64,000 nt of DNA, taken from NCBI RefSeq assembly GCF_000768705.1, contig NZ_AVPJ01000006.1, forward strand, positions 186,001 to 250,000, written 5' to 3'. Shown piece after piece: positions 1 to 9,350 of this stretch; positions within the stretch are counted from its first letter, which is position 1, and each line of letters begins with the position of its first letter. The DNA comes from Knoellia sinensis KCTC 19936 (GTDB lineage Bacteria; Actinomycetota; Actinomycetes; Actinomycetales; Dermatophilaceae). The position numbers and the translations under genes are program-made. The notes below the pieces were generated by a model. It was not told where the DNA came from. It worked only from the letters and a program-made list of their open reading frames with translations, and did not search any database.

Positions 1-804
<804 letters not shown>

Positions 805-851
805 CACTTCCCATTACATCCCGCGTCACCACTCGAAGGAGAACGACCCCG

Positions 852-1610
852 ATGCTGCTCGAGGGCAAGAAACTGCTCATCACGGGAGTCCTCATGGACT
901 CCTCGATCGCCTTTCACGTTGCCAAGCTGGCGCAGGAGCAGGGGGCCGAGGTCGTGCTCACCTCCTTCGGCCGCACCATGAAGATCACGTCGACGATCGC
1001 GAAGCGGCTGCCGTCCACGCCACCCGTGGTCGAGCTCGACGTCACGGACACGGAGCACTTGGCCAGCCTCGCCGAGCGCCTCGGCGAACACGTCGACCAT
1101 CTCGATGGGGTCCTGCACTCCATCGGCTTCGCCCCGCAGGGTGCCTTCAACTTCCTCGAAGGCACCTTCGAGGACGTCTCGACAGCGATGCACGCATCGG
1201 CGTACTCGCTCAAGTCCCTGGCCGTGGCGGCGCTCCCGCTGATGAGTCCTGGAGCATCGGTGGTCGGGCTGACGTTCGACGCCAAGTTCGCCTGGCCCGT
1301 CTACGACTGGATGGGCGTTGCCAAGGCAGCCTTCGAGTCCACCAACCGCTACCTCGCACGCGACCTGGGGCCGAAGGGCGTGCGGTGCAACCTCGTGGCG
1401 GCCGGGCCGATCAGGACGACCGCGGCGAAGTCGATCCCGGGCTTCCAGACCTTCGAGGATTCCTGGGGCGAACGTGCACCCCTGGGTTGGGACGTGAACG
1501 ACGCAGTCCCCGCCGCAAAGGCATGTGCCGCGTTGCTGTCCGACTGGTTCCCCGCGACGACGGGCGAGATTGTCCACGTCGACGGCGGCGTACACGCGAT
1601 GGGCTTCTGA
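852..1610 (+). CDS. inhA: enoyl-ACP reductase (NADH), InhA/FabI type
   Basis: A 252-residue enoyl-[ACP] reductase that carries out the last reductive step of the FAS-II cycle. The N-terminal stretch (VLMDSSIAFHVAKLAQEQGA) closely matches InhA [21 protein letters not shown], and HSIGF, YDWMGVAKAAFES (catalytic Tyr/Lys region) and AAGPIRT are conserved. A Shine-Dalgarno AAGGAG at 836-841 precedes the ATG. It probably shares a transcript with fabG. Known family knowledge: this is the isoniazid target class. Function is secure; InhA versus generic FabI naming is a matter of convention. Confidence 0.93.
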   Translation: MLLEGKKLLITGVLMDSSIAFHVAKLAQEQGAEVVLTSFGRTMKITSTIAKRLPSTPPVVELDVTDTEHLASLAERLGEHVDHLDGVLHSIGFAPQGAFNFLEGTFEDVSTAMHASAYSLKSLAVAALPLMSPGASVVGLTFDAKFAWPVYDWMGVAKAAFESTNRYLARDLGPKGVRCNLVAAGPIRTTAAKSIPGFQTFEDSWGERAPLGWDVNDAVPAAKACAALLSDWFPATTGEIVHVDGGVHAMGF

Positions 1611-1626
1611 GCCCGTCTCGACGAAC

Positions 1627-1632
1627 TAGGCT
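1627..1632 (+). promoter_or_regulatory. -10 box, leaderless Mur-ligase/TPR gene
   Basis: TAGGCT, then 6 bases, then the GTG at 1639. It lies in the short gap after inhA and gives the downstream gene its own promoter. Confidence 0.55.
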
Positions 1633-1638
1633 CGGCGA

Positions 1639-3837
1639 GTGACCAGCGACACCCGCGCCCGCCCTGCCGTGACCGCCACGGAGGTCCGCGTCCTCGAAGG
1701 GCCGAACCTCTACTTCCCGAAGCCGGCCGTCAAGGTCACCCTGGACCTCACGGCATACCTCGACGCCGACAAGGACGAGGTCCGTCGTGTCGCCCGGACA
1801 GCCGGGCTCGGTGCCATCCAAGCAGGAGGGCCGGGCACTGAACAGCGGCAGCGAGTGCTCGCCCGCCTGGCCGAGAGGGCAGTGCGCCACGTCTCGCGAG
1901 GATCAGGAACGAAGAGACTTGGCGTGCGGGCGCGCCCCGGCTCCGAGCGCTCCGTCGTCGTCGTGTCCTTCGTGTGGCGGCGCAGAGGATCCGCACAGGC
2001 TCTGGGGGAGTCGGTGGCCCCGGTCCTCGACGCCTGGCTCGCAGGACACGACATCGTGGCGGATCGGGCCGAGATGGTCCGGAACGCGCCGGACGGACCC
2101 CCGCCGCGCATCGTCACCCCCCACATCCCGGTGGCCTCGATCACGGGGACCAACGGCAAGACGACCACGACACGTCTTCTGGCACACATCGCCATGACGG
2201 CCGGGAAGCACACCGCCTGGAGTTCCACCGACGGTGTCGTCGACCACGGCACCATGATCGAGTCGGGCGACTACTCCGGCCCAGCCGGCGCACGAGGTGT
2301 GCTTGGTGCGCCTGGCGTCGAGATCGGCATCCTCGAGACCGCCCGCGGCGGCATGCTGCTCAAGGGGCTCGGGGTCTCGCACAACGACGTCTCGGTCGTG
2401 ACCAACGTGACGGCCGATCACCTGGGACTGCAGGGCGTCGACACGGTGGATCAGCTCGCCGAGGTCAAGGCGATCATCACCCGCGCGACTCGCCCCGAGG
2501 GATGGACGGTGCTCAACGGTGACGACCCGCGGGTGTGGGCCATGCGCACAGGCGCACCTGCCAAGCCTTGGGTCTTCACCCTGGACGCCAACTCACCCGC
2601 GATCCGTGAGGCCCTTCGTGACGGGGGGCGTGGGATCACGGTCGTCGACGACAAGATCACGGTCATCACCGACGGCGCGCCGGACCAGTTGGTGCGCGTC
2701 GTGGACGTGCCGATGACGATCAGCGGTCTCTCCCGGCACAACGTCGCCAACGCCCTCGCGGCGGCGGCTGCGGCTCTGGGGCTGGGCCTCGACCGGAGCG
2801 CGGTCATCGACGGGTTGCGGACGTTCCGTCCGGACGCGGCTCTCAACCCCGGCCGGATGAACACCTACACGGCTCGCACTTCAGACGGCGAATGCACGGT
2901 CGTGATCGACCTCGCACACAACGAAGCCGGACTCGAGGCACTCATGGATGTCACGGACGGGCTCAGGCAGCCCGGATCCCGAGTGCACCTGGGTCTGGGG
3001 GCCAGTGGGGACCGCACGGACGAGATCCTCGACAACCTGGGCGAGATCGCCGGGCATCGTTCGGACCACGTGGTCCTGCTCTACAAGCCCCACTATCTCC
3101 GGGGTCGGACACGGGAGGACATCGAGGCCCGTTTCCGGATCGGTCTCCAGCGGGCCGGCGTGGCAGAGGTCGCGTCGTTCGACACCGAGCTGAGCGGCCT
3201 CCAGGCGCTCGTGGGGCAGGCACGCGACGGGGACGTCGTGGCCCTCATGTGCCATTCAGAACGCCAGGAGGTCTACGACTGGCTGGCGGAGATCGGGGCT
3301 GTCGCCGATGACGCCCGTGCGATCCGTCGCAAGGTGGTGGCGGCGCGGGGCGAGCACGAGGCCGAGGAGGAGATCACGGCCCTCTGGGAGGACGACGACG
3401 AGGAGCAGCGGATCCGCACGGCCGCCGCGTTGTCTGCCAAGTATCCGGGAGACGCACGGATCACCTACGAATATGCCGGGACGTTCGACTCGGCGGGGCA
3501 GGAGCCGCGGGCCATTGCGTTGTATCGCGATGCGCTGAACAGTGGTCTGCGCGAACCGTTTCGGCATCGGGCCGTGATTCAGCTCGCGTCCTCGCTGCGC
3601 AATGTCGGTGAGGCCGACGAAGCCGTGCGGCTCCTCCGAGACCTCTCCGCGGATCGGCCCGAGTCCGTCGGCATCGCCGGTTTCCTGGCGCTGGCACTGC
3701 ACTCCGCCGGTGACTCCGGAGAGGCCCTCGGGCAGCTCCTGTCGGTCGTGGCACAGGGCAGCACCGACGACGACGTGCTGCGCTATCGGCGTTCGCTCAC
3801 GGCCTACGCCGCCGAGCTCAGCGCCGGTCGCGACTGA
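1639..3837 (+). CDS. CphA-like Mur ligase fused to a TPR domain, no ATP-grasp
   Basis: A 732-residue protein. Residues about 14-37 (EVRVLEGPNLYFPKP...VTLDL) resemble the N-terminal domain of cyanophycin synthetase. The Mur-ligase core starts with the P-loop GTNGKTTTTR at 170-179, followed by the CphA-like blocks ETARGGML, VVTNVTADHLGLQG and LNPGRMNTY, and a Mur C-terminal domain to about residue 555. The ATP-grasp domain that normally lies between the N domain and Mur core of CphA is absent. After an acidic linker (WEDDDEEQ) residues about 575-720 form helical TPR-like repeats. It sits upstream of a cationic amino-acid permease and close to cphA/cphB, so a role in cyanophycin-like peptide metabolism or amino-acid amidation is an inference. 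The GTG start is set by the leaderless promoter. Substrate unknown. Confidence 0.75.
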   Translation: MTSDTRARPAVTATEVRVLEGPNLYFPKPAVKVTLDLTAYLDADKDEVRRVARTAGLGAIQAGGPGTEQRQRVLARLAERAVRHVSRGSGTKRLGVRARPGSERSVVVVSFVWRRRGSAQALGESVAPVLDAWLAGHDIVADRAEMVRNAPDGPPPRIVTPHIPVASITGTNGKTTTTRLLAHIAMTAGKHTAWSSTDGVVDHGTMIESGDYSGPAGARGVLGAPGVEIGILETARGGMLLKGLGVSHNDVSVVTNVTADHLGLQGVDTVDQLAEVKAIITRATRPEGWTVLNGDDPRVWAMRTGAPAKPWVFTLDANSPAIREALRDGGRGITVVDDKITVITDGAPDQLVRVVDVPMTISGLSRHNVANALAAAAAALGLGLDRSAVIDGLRTFRPDAALNPGRMNTYTARTSDGECTVVIDLAHNEAGLEALMDVTDGLRQPGSRVHLGLGASGDRTDEILDNLGEIAGHRSDHVVLLYKPHYLRGRTREDIEARFRIGLQRAGVAEVASFDTELSGLQALVGQARDGDVVALMCHSERQEVYDWLAEIGAVADDARAIRRKVVAARGEHEAEEEITALWEDDDEEQRIRTAAALSAKYPGDARITYEYAGTFDSAGQEPRAIALYRDALNSGLREPFRHRAVIQLASSLRNVGEADEAVRLLRDLSADRPESVGIAGFLALALHSAGDSGEALGQLLSVVAQGSTDDDVLRYRRSLTAYAAELSAGRD

Positions 3838-3879
3838 CAGAGTTCGGCTCGGTACTGGGCGAGACGGCGTCCATGGGTC

Positions 3880-3885
3880 TAGGTT
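3880..3885 (+). promoter_or_regulatory. -10 box upstream of the amino-acid permease
   Basis: TAGGTT lies about 43 bases before the ATG at 3928, allowing a leader of roughly 35 bases that carries the AGGGGAG ribosome binding site at 3915-3921. Confidence 0.45.
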
Positions 3886-3927
3886 CACAAGGGCAGACCT
3901 GCGTTCCGTCGAACAGGGGAGAGCCTC

Positions 3928-5388
3928 ATGGCCGTCTCGTTGTCGCAGCAGCTCACGCGCAAGAAGCCGATCGCGCTCGCCACCGATCCGGAGCATCCCG
4001 AGCACCACCACGCCGGGCCGGAGCTCAACCGCACGATCGGGACGTTCGCCCTGACGATGTTCGGCGTGGGTGCCACGGTCGGCACGGGCATCTTCTTCGT
4101 CCTGCAGGAAGCCGTCCCAGACGCCGGCCCCGCCGTGATCGTCTCGTTCCTCATCGCCGGCCTCGCTGCTGGGCTGTCCGCCCTGTGCTACGCCGAGTTG
4201 GCCAGCGCGATCCCCGTGAGCGGCTCCACCTATTCGTACGCGTACCACGCGCTCGGGGAACTGGTCGCGATGATCATCGCGGCGTGTGTGCTGCTCGAAT
4301 ACGGCGTCGCGGCATCGGCTGTTGCCGTTGGCTGGAGCGGCTATCTCAACGAGTTCCTGGACAAGACGATCGGTATGCCGTTCCCGGACGCGTTGTCCTA
4401 CAGTCCAATTCCGTTCGAGGAGAACACCACCGGCATCATCAACCTCCCGGCGGTGATCCTTGTCGGACTCTGCACCCTGCTCCTCATCCGCGGGGCGAGT
4501 GAGTCGGCACGGGCCAACACGATCATGGTCCTGATCAAGCTTGCCGTCCTGGTGATGTTCATCGTCATCGGCTTCACGGCGTTCCAAGGCGACCGGTTCG
4601 ACAACTTCTGGGCCTCCGGTTCGGCAGGCATCAGCGCCGCTGCGGGCACAATCTTCTTCTCGTTCATCGGCCTGGATGCCGTCTCCACCGCGGGGGAGGA
4701 GGTCAAGGATCCGCAGCGAGCGCTGCCGCGTGCCCTCATGGCCGCCCTCGTCATCGTCATTTCGATCTACGTTCTCGTGGCCATCGCTGGGGTCGGTGCT
4801 CAGTCGATTGAGGCCTTCGAGGACGAGGAGCAGCAGAGCGCGGGTCTTTCCGTCATCCTGGAGAACATCACGGGCAACTCCGTCGCAGGAACCGTGCTCG
4901 CCGCCGGGGCTGTCATCTCGATCTTCTCCGTGACGCTCGTGACGCTGTACGGCCAGACGCGCATCCTCTTCGCGATGGGCCGTGACCGCATGCTTCCCGA
5001 TCGCTTCGCGGCCGTGAGCTCGCGGACCTTGACCCCCGTCTACAACACGGTCGTCGTCGGGATCGTCGTCGCTCTCATTGCTGGGTTCGTGCCATCGGAC
5101 TACCTCTGGGACACCGTGTCGATCGGGACTCTGATGGCGTTCTCGATGGTCGCGCTGGGCGTCCTCGTGCTCCGTCGAACCCGCCCAGATCTCCACCGCC
5201 CGTTCAAGGTCCCTGGCTACCCCGTGACGCCCGTCCTCACGATCCTCGTGTGCGCCTACGTTCTCTCCGGCCTGGCTGCCACCACCTGGATCGTCTTCGG
5301 CGTCTGGCTGTTCATCGTGCTGGCCTTCTACTTCGTGTGGGGTCGCAGGCACTCGCGGCTCGAAGCGCCCGAGGAGGAGGAATCGTGA
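3928..5388 (+). CDS. APC-family amino-acid permease, cationic amino-acid transporter type
   Basis: A 486-residue inner-membrane permease with about 12 predicted hydrophobic segments. The TM1 signature GVGATVGTGIFFVL and CYAELASAIPVSGSTYSYAY are typical of the APC superfamily and of the CAT (arginine/lysine) branch such as B. subtilis YfnA. The tail ends in EEEES. It overlaps the next gene by 4 bases (GTGA), so the two are cotranscribed. Cyanophycin is an arginine/aspartate polymer, so arginine or lysine transport would fit the neighbourhood; the substrate is inferred, not shown. Confidence 0.85.
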   Translation: MAVSLSQQLTRKKPIALATDPEHPEHHHAGPELNRTIGTFALTMFGVGATVGTGIFFVLQEAVPDAGPAVIVSFLIAGLAAGLSALCYAELASAIPVSGSTYSYAYHALGELVAMIIAACVLLEYGVAASAVAVGWSGYLNEFLDKTIGMPFPDALSYSPIPFEENTTGIINLPAVILVGLCTLLLIRGASESARANTIMVLIKLAVLVMFIVIGFTAFQGDRFDNFWASGSAGISAAAGTIFFSFIGLDAVSTAGEEVKDPQRALPRALMAALVIVISIYVLVAIAGVGAQSIEAFEDEEQQSAGLSVILENITGNSVAGTVLAAGAVISIFSVTLVTLYGQTRILFAMGRDRMLPDRFAAVSSRTLTPVYNTVVVGIVVALIAGFVPSDYLWDTVSIGTLMAFSMVALGVLVLRRTRPDLHRPFKVPGYPVTPVLTILVCAYVLSGLAATTWIVFGVWLFIVLAFYFVWGRRHSRLEAPEEEES

Positions 5389-6275
5389 CCCTGGTCGTCG
5401 GCTTCAGGGGCGGGGTGGATGACCGCTCCGGACTGAGGCTCGCGGTCACGCTGGCCCGATCGAGAGGCATCGACCTCGAGGTCGTCACGGTCGTTCCTGC
5501 CTCGTGGCCCACCCCCGTCATGGGGGCGGCTGACCGTGACTTCAGGCGCTGGGCTGCAGAGCAGGGAGAGGCAGCCCGAGCCGAGGCCCAGCAGATCATT
5601 GACGAGATCGCCTCAGACCTCAGCGTGACGACGCGGTGGGTCACTGCGCGATCCGTGGCCAGTGGTCTTCTTGAAGCCGCCACGACCTCCGGCGCAGTCC
5701 TGATCGTCATCGGCTCGTCCGCCGAAGCCGGGCACGGTCAGATCAACCTGGGATCCACGGCCAGCCGCCTGCTTCACTCGTCACCCGTTCCGGTCGCACT
5801 GGCCCCGCGGGGCTACCAACAGCCGGAGGGCGCCCGAATCGGCCGCGCGACCTGCGCCTTCCGAGGTGATGTCGCATCGCGCTCCACGCTGGAACGGACC
5901 GCCGTGATCTGCGCGGAGGTCGGCGCCAGTCTGCGGATTGCCACCTTTGCCGTGCGTGGACGGACCATGTATCCGCCCGAAGTGAGCCCCCAGACAGAAG
6001 ACGATGTGCTGAGCAGCTGGGTGGAGCAGGCCACCCGAGCGCAGGAGGCGGCAGTCGGTTCGCTCAAGCAACCGGACGGCATACCGGGCGATGTCTCAAC
6101 GGTCGTCGGTGCGGGCCGGACGTGGGCGGGTGCCCTCGACTCCATCGGCTGGGAACGCGACGACGTCCTCGTCGTGGGGTCGACTCGGGAGAACCTCGTG
6201 GAGCGGATCTTCCTGGGAACCAGCGCCACGAAGATCGTGCGGCATGCACCGGTTCCCGTCATCGTCGTGCCCTGA
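5385..6275 (+). CDS. universal stress protein, two tandem UspA domains
   Basis: A 296-residue cytosolic protein with two UspA folds of about 145 residues each. Each ends in the nucleotide-binding G-2x-G-9x-G(S/T) type motif: IGSSAEAGHGQINLGSTAS in the first half and VGSTRENLVERIFLGTSATK in the second. The GTG start overlaps the permease stop as GTGA and is preceded by a strong GAGGAGGAGG ribosome binding site at 5371-5380. Usp domains encoded with transporters are thought to bind ATP or AMP and modulate them; that is family knowledge and the link here is inferred. Confidence 0.85.
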   Translation: MTLVVGFRGGVDDRSGLRLAVTLARSRGIDLEVVTVVPASWPTPVMGAADRDFRRWAAEQGEAARAEAQQIIDEIASDLSVTTRWVTARSVASGLLEAATTSGAVLIVIGSSAEAGHGQINLGSTASRLLHSSPVPVALAPRGYQQPEGARIGRATCAFRGDVASRSTLERTAVICAEVGASLRIATFAVRGRTMYPPEVSPQTEDDVLSSWVEQATRAQEAAVGSLKQPDGIPGDVSTVVGAGRTWAGALDSIGWERDDVLVVGSTRENLVERIFLGTSATKIVRHAPVPVIVVP

Positions 6276-6303
6276 GACGACCCCCGAAGGAGCGGGTGGC
6301 CAG

Positions 6304-6325
6304 ACCCCGCCGCTCAGGGGCGGGT
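6304..6325. terminator. weak hairpin between convergent usp and cphA
   Basis: ACCCCGCC (6304-6311) can pair, with a bulge, to GGCGGGT (6319-6325), overlapping the cphA stop codon. There is no T-run on either side. It is the only hairpin-forming candidate in this 38-base gap. Confidence 0.3.
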
Positions 6326-9241
6326 CACCGTCGGCACCTGAGCGGCGGGGTCGGCCACGTCGTCGGGGTGCTCCACCACAGGCGATGAGGGTTCCTCGGC
6401 GTCGTGCTCGGCGAGATCCTGCCCGGTGGCTTCCTCACCACTGACGTGGGCTTCGGCCGTGATGGTCGAGGGGTCGAGGTCGGGGTCGACGATCGAGTCC
6501 GCGGTGTGGGTTCCCGGCTGCGCCTGCTTCGTCATGGTCTCGAGCTCGTTCATGACGACTCCATGCTGGTCGACGCACACGACGACGATGTCGCCGGGGT
6601 TCGCCCGGGCCATGACGTTGCGCACAGCGGACAGTTCGTCGGTGACGATGTCGACCTGACGGCACCGGGCACCGTCGGCCATGGCGGCCCTGGCGCCTTC
6701 GGCGACGAGCCCGGCCGTCTCGCCAGACCTGCGACCCCGGAGGCGTTCGTCCTCGCGCACGACGAGCACGTCGAAGTGCTGGGCCGCAATGGCGCCCAGT
6801 TCGCGCATGTCCTCGTCGCGCCGGTCGCCAGCAGTGGCGATGACGCCGAGACGTGAAAGCTTGCCCAGTTCGGAGGCACCGGACTTCGCCGCGGCATAGC
6901 GCTCGACGAACTCGCCCAGGACCTTCATTCCGGGCGCGTTGTGGCAGTAGTCGACGATGACGTCGACGTTGTTGACGTTCACCTGGTTCATGCGCCCCGG
7001 GGAGAGGTAGTAGCTCGTCGAGAAGGTGCGCAGGCCCTGCCGGATCTCGTGCAGGCCCGTGCCCACGGCGAAGGCCGCGCCCGCGGCTGCCATCGCATTG
7101 GCGACGTTGAACATCGCGGTGCCACCGAAGGTGGAGGGCAGCAGGTGCGTCCAAGCGAGCTGCATGGAGCGCCGACCGTGCCTGATGACGATCATGTCGC
7201 CCTTCTCGGACGGCTCGAGGACGATCGCGCGTCCGCCGCGGCGGCAGTGCTCGTCGACGAAATCCCGGATGCTGGATCCGGGAGCAGACGTCGTGAACCA
7301 GACGATCGAGCCGGAGCACCGTCGTCGCATCTTCCGGACCAGCGCATCGTCGGCGTTGAGAACTGCGAACCCGTTGCGCGGGACGGCTTCGACGACTACT
7401 GCCTTGACGTCAGCGAGCTGTTCGACGGTGTCGATCCCGCGCAGGCCCAGGTGATCGGGGGCCACGTTGGTGACCACTGCCACGTCGTTGCGGTCGTAGC
7501 CCAGTCCCTCGCGCAGGATGCCGCCGCGCGCAACCTCCATCACCGCGAAGTCCACGCGCGGGTTCTGCAGGACCATTCGAGCGGACTTCGGTCCCGACGC
7601 GTCAGCCTTGAACACGAGCCGCTCGTCGACGACGATGCCGTCGGTCGAGGTCATGCCGACCTTGTGACCGACACCCTTCATGATGTGAGCGATCATCCGC
7701 GAGGTGGTGGTCTTGCCGTTGGTCCCGGTGACGGCCACGATCGGCACCCGCGAGGGGGCTCCCGGGGGGAAGAGCAGGTCGACGACGGGCTTGGCGATGA
7801 ACTGGGGCTCGCCGATCGTCGGGTGTGTGTGCATGCGGAAGCCCGGCGCCGCGTTGACCTCGCAGATGGCGCCACCGGACTCGCGGACAGGGGATGCGAT
7901 GTCCGGGCAGATGAAGTCGATGCCGGCGACATCGAGCCCAACCATGCGGGCAGCCTCCTCCGCGATCTCGACGTTGTCGGGGTGGGCGTCGAAGGTGCGA
8001 TCGACGGAGATGCCACCCGTCGACATGTTCCCGGTGAGCGCGAGTTTGACCATCGTCCCCTGCGGCGGGATCTCGTCCATGGCGAAGCCCTGCTCGCGGA
8101 CAAGGTCCTCGGCTGCCTTGTCGACCTTGATGCGGGTCAGGACCTTCTCGTGGCCGACGCCTCGACGCGGGTCGGAGTTCGTGATGTCGACCAGCTCGGA
8201 CACGGTGTGCTCACCATCCCCGATGACATGAGCCGGCACGCGCTCGGCAATGGCCTGCATGCGTCCGCCGACGATGAGGCACCGATAGTCCTTGCCGGTG
8301 ATGAAGGACTCGACGATGACGTTGCCGCGCCGAGACTGCTCGCGCGCGATGGCGAACGCCTCACGAACCTCATCATCGGTCTTCAGGTCGAGACAGACGC
8401 CGCGTCCATGGTTGCCGTCCAGCGGCTTGAGGACGACGGGGTAGCCGACCCGACGTGCCGCCGCGACAGCATCATTGGGGCCGCGCACCGTCTCCTGCTT
8501 GGGCACGGGCAGCCCTGCCGAACCGAGCAGCTTGGTGGTGAGGTCCTTGTCCGAGGCGATGTCGACCGCGAGAGCGCCCGTCTTCGACGTCATGGTCGCA
8601 CGGATGCGTTGGGCGTGGACGCCCTGCCCGAGTTGCACGAGGCTGGCGCTGTTGAGGCGGATGTAGGGAATGTCCCTGCTCACGGCCTCCTCGAGGATCG
8701 CGTTCGTCGAGGGACCGAAGGCCGTGCGATCGGCCCGCCGGAGGAACGTGTCCAACTCCTCGCGGAAGTCGAAATCCTCCTCAGCCTTGACGAGGTGGTT
8801 GACGAGTCGCACCGCGAGCCTTCCGGCAGCCATGCCCACGCCCTCGTCCGAGTAGCCATAGATGACGTTGTAGCGGCCCGGCTGGCCCTTGACCATGCGG
8901 GTCTTGCCGCGCCGCTGGTCGTGGCCGGCCTCCTGCTGCAACTGGAGGGCGACGTGCTCGCTGACATGGCCGAGCCACGTGCCCTCGCGCAGTCGCTGCA
9001 CGAAGCCACCCTTGACCCCGCGTGAGCACGTGTGGTTCTCGATGCCCGGCAGGAGTTCGAGGAGGTGGTCGGTGAACCCGTCGAGGACGTCGCTGGGGTA
9101 CTGCTCGAGAATGCCGAGATCGACGACGAGATGAATGGCCGGGTCATAGGACCAGACGTTGCCGCCGCGATAGACACGGGACTCCACGATGGTGAGCTCG
9201 GGCGCGGCGGGGCCGGTGGGGGTCGGGCGATCCTGGGACAT
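6314..9241 (-). CDS. cphA: cyanophycin synthetase
   Basis: A 975-residue enzyme that polymerises Asp and Arg into cyanophycin with ATP. Domains in order: an N domain with SRVYRGGNVWSYDPA and SEHVALQLQQEAGHD; an ATP-grasp domain (GYPVVLKPLDGNHGRG, CEVNAAPGFRMHTHP); a Mur-ligase domain with P-loop GTNGKTTTSR at 506-515 and PGRMNQVNV. Known CphAs are about 870-900 residues; the extra length is an acidic, low-complexity C-terminal tail of about 60 residues. The start at 9241 is chosen because GAGGAG lies 8 bases upstream and homology begins just after it; a longer Pro-rich frame upstream is not supported. It is downstream of cphB, likely in one operon. Confidence 0.93.
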   Translation of the reverse strand: MSQDRPTPTGPAAPELTIVESRVYRGGNVWSYDPAIHLVVDLGILEQYPSDVLDGFTDHLLELLPGIENHTCSRGVKGGFVQRLREGTWLGHVSEHVALQLQQEAGHDQRRGKTRMVKGQPGRYNVIYGYSDEGVGMAAGRLAVRLVNHLVKAEEDFDFREELDTFLRRADRTAFGPSTNAILEEAVSRDIPYIRLNSASLVQLGQGVHAQRIRATMTSKTGALAVDIASDKDLTTKLLGSAGLPVPKQETVRGPNDAVAAARRVGYPVVLKPLDGNHGRGVCLDLKTDDEVREAFAIAREQSRRGNVIVESFITGKDYRCLIVGGRMQAIAERVPAHVIGDGEHTVSELVDITNSDPRRGVGHEKVLTRIKVDKAAEDLVREQGFAMDEIPPQGTMVKLALTGNMSTGGISVDRTFDAHPDNVEIAEEAARMVGLDVAGIDFICPDIASPVRESGGAICEVNAAPGFRMHTHPTIGEPQFIAKPVVDLLFPPGAPSRVPIVAVTGTNGKTTTSRMIAHIMKGVGHKVGMTSTDGIVVDERLVFKADASGPKSARMVLQNPRVDFAVMEVARGGILREGLGYDRNDVAVVTNVAPDHLGLRGIDTVEQLADVKAVVVEAVPRNGFAVLNADDALVRKMRRRCSGSIVWFTTSAPGSSIRDFVDEHCRRGGRAIVLEPSEKGDMIVIRHGRRSMQLAWTHLLPSTFGGTAMFNVANAMAAAGAAFAVGTGLHEIRQGLRTFSTSYYLSPGRMNQVNVNNVDVIVDYCHNAPGMKVLGEFVERYAAAKSGASELGKLSRLGVIATAGDRRDEDMRELGAIAAQHFDVLVVREDERLRGRRSGETAGLVAEGARAAMADGARCRQVDIVTDELSAVRNVMARANPGDIVVVCVDQHGVVMNELETMTKQAQPGTHTADSIVDPDLDPSTITAEAHVSGEEATGQDLAEHDAEEPSSPVVEHPDDVADPAAQVPTVTRP

Positions 9242-9350
9242 CGGACTCCTCGAGGCTGACAGTGGCGGTTCGGAGGTGGTGCCGGGCGCTTCGGTGAGCG
9301 CGGGTGTTGCTGGTGGAGAGGGTGGTGCGTGGTGTGCTGGGCAGTGAGGA

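Noticed and set aside
3256-5352. 698-codon minus-strand open frame
   Set aside because: Asp/Arg/Gly-rich shadow of the Mur-ligase and permease genes; no motifs and implausible composition.
6941-9025. 694-codon plus-strand open frame opposite cphA
   Set aside because: Shadow of cphA; His/Asp/Val-rich with no domain.
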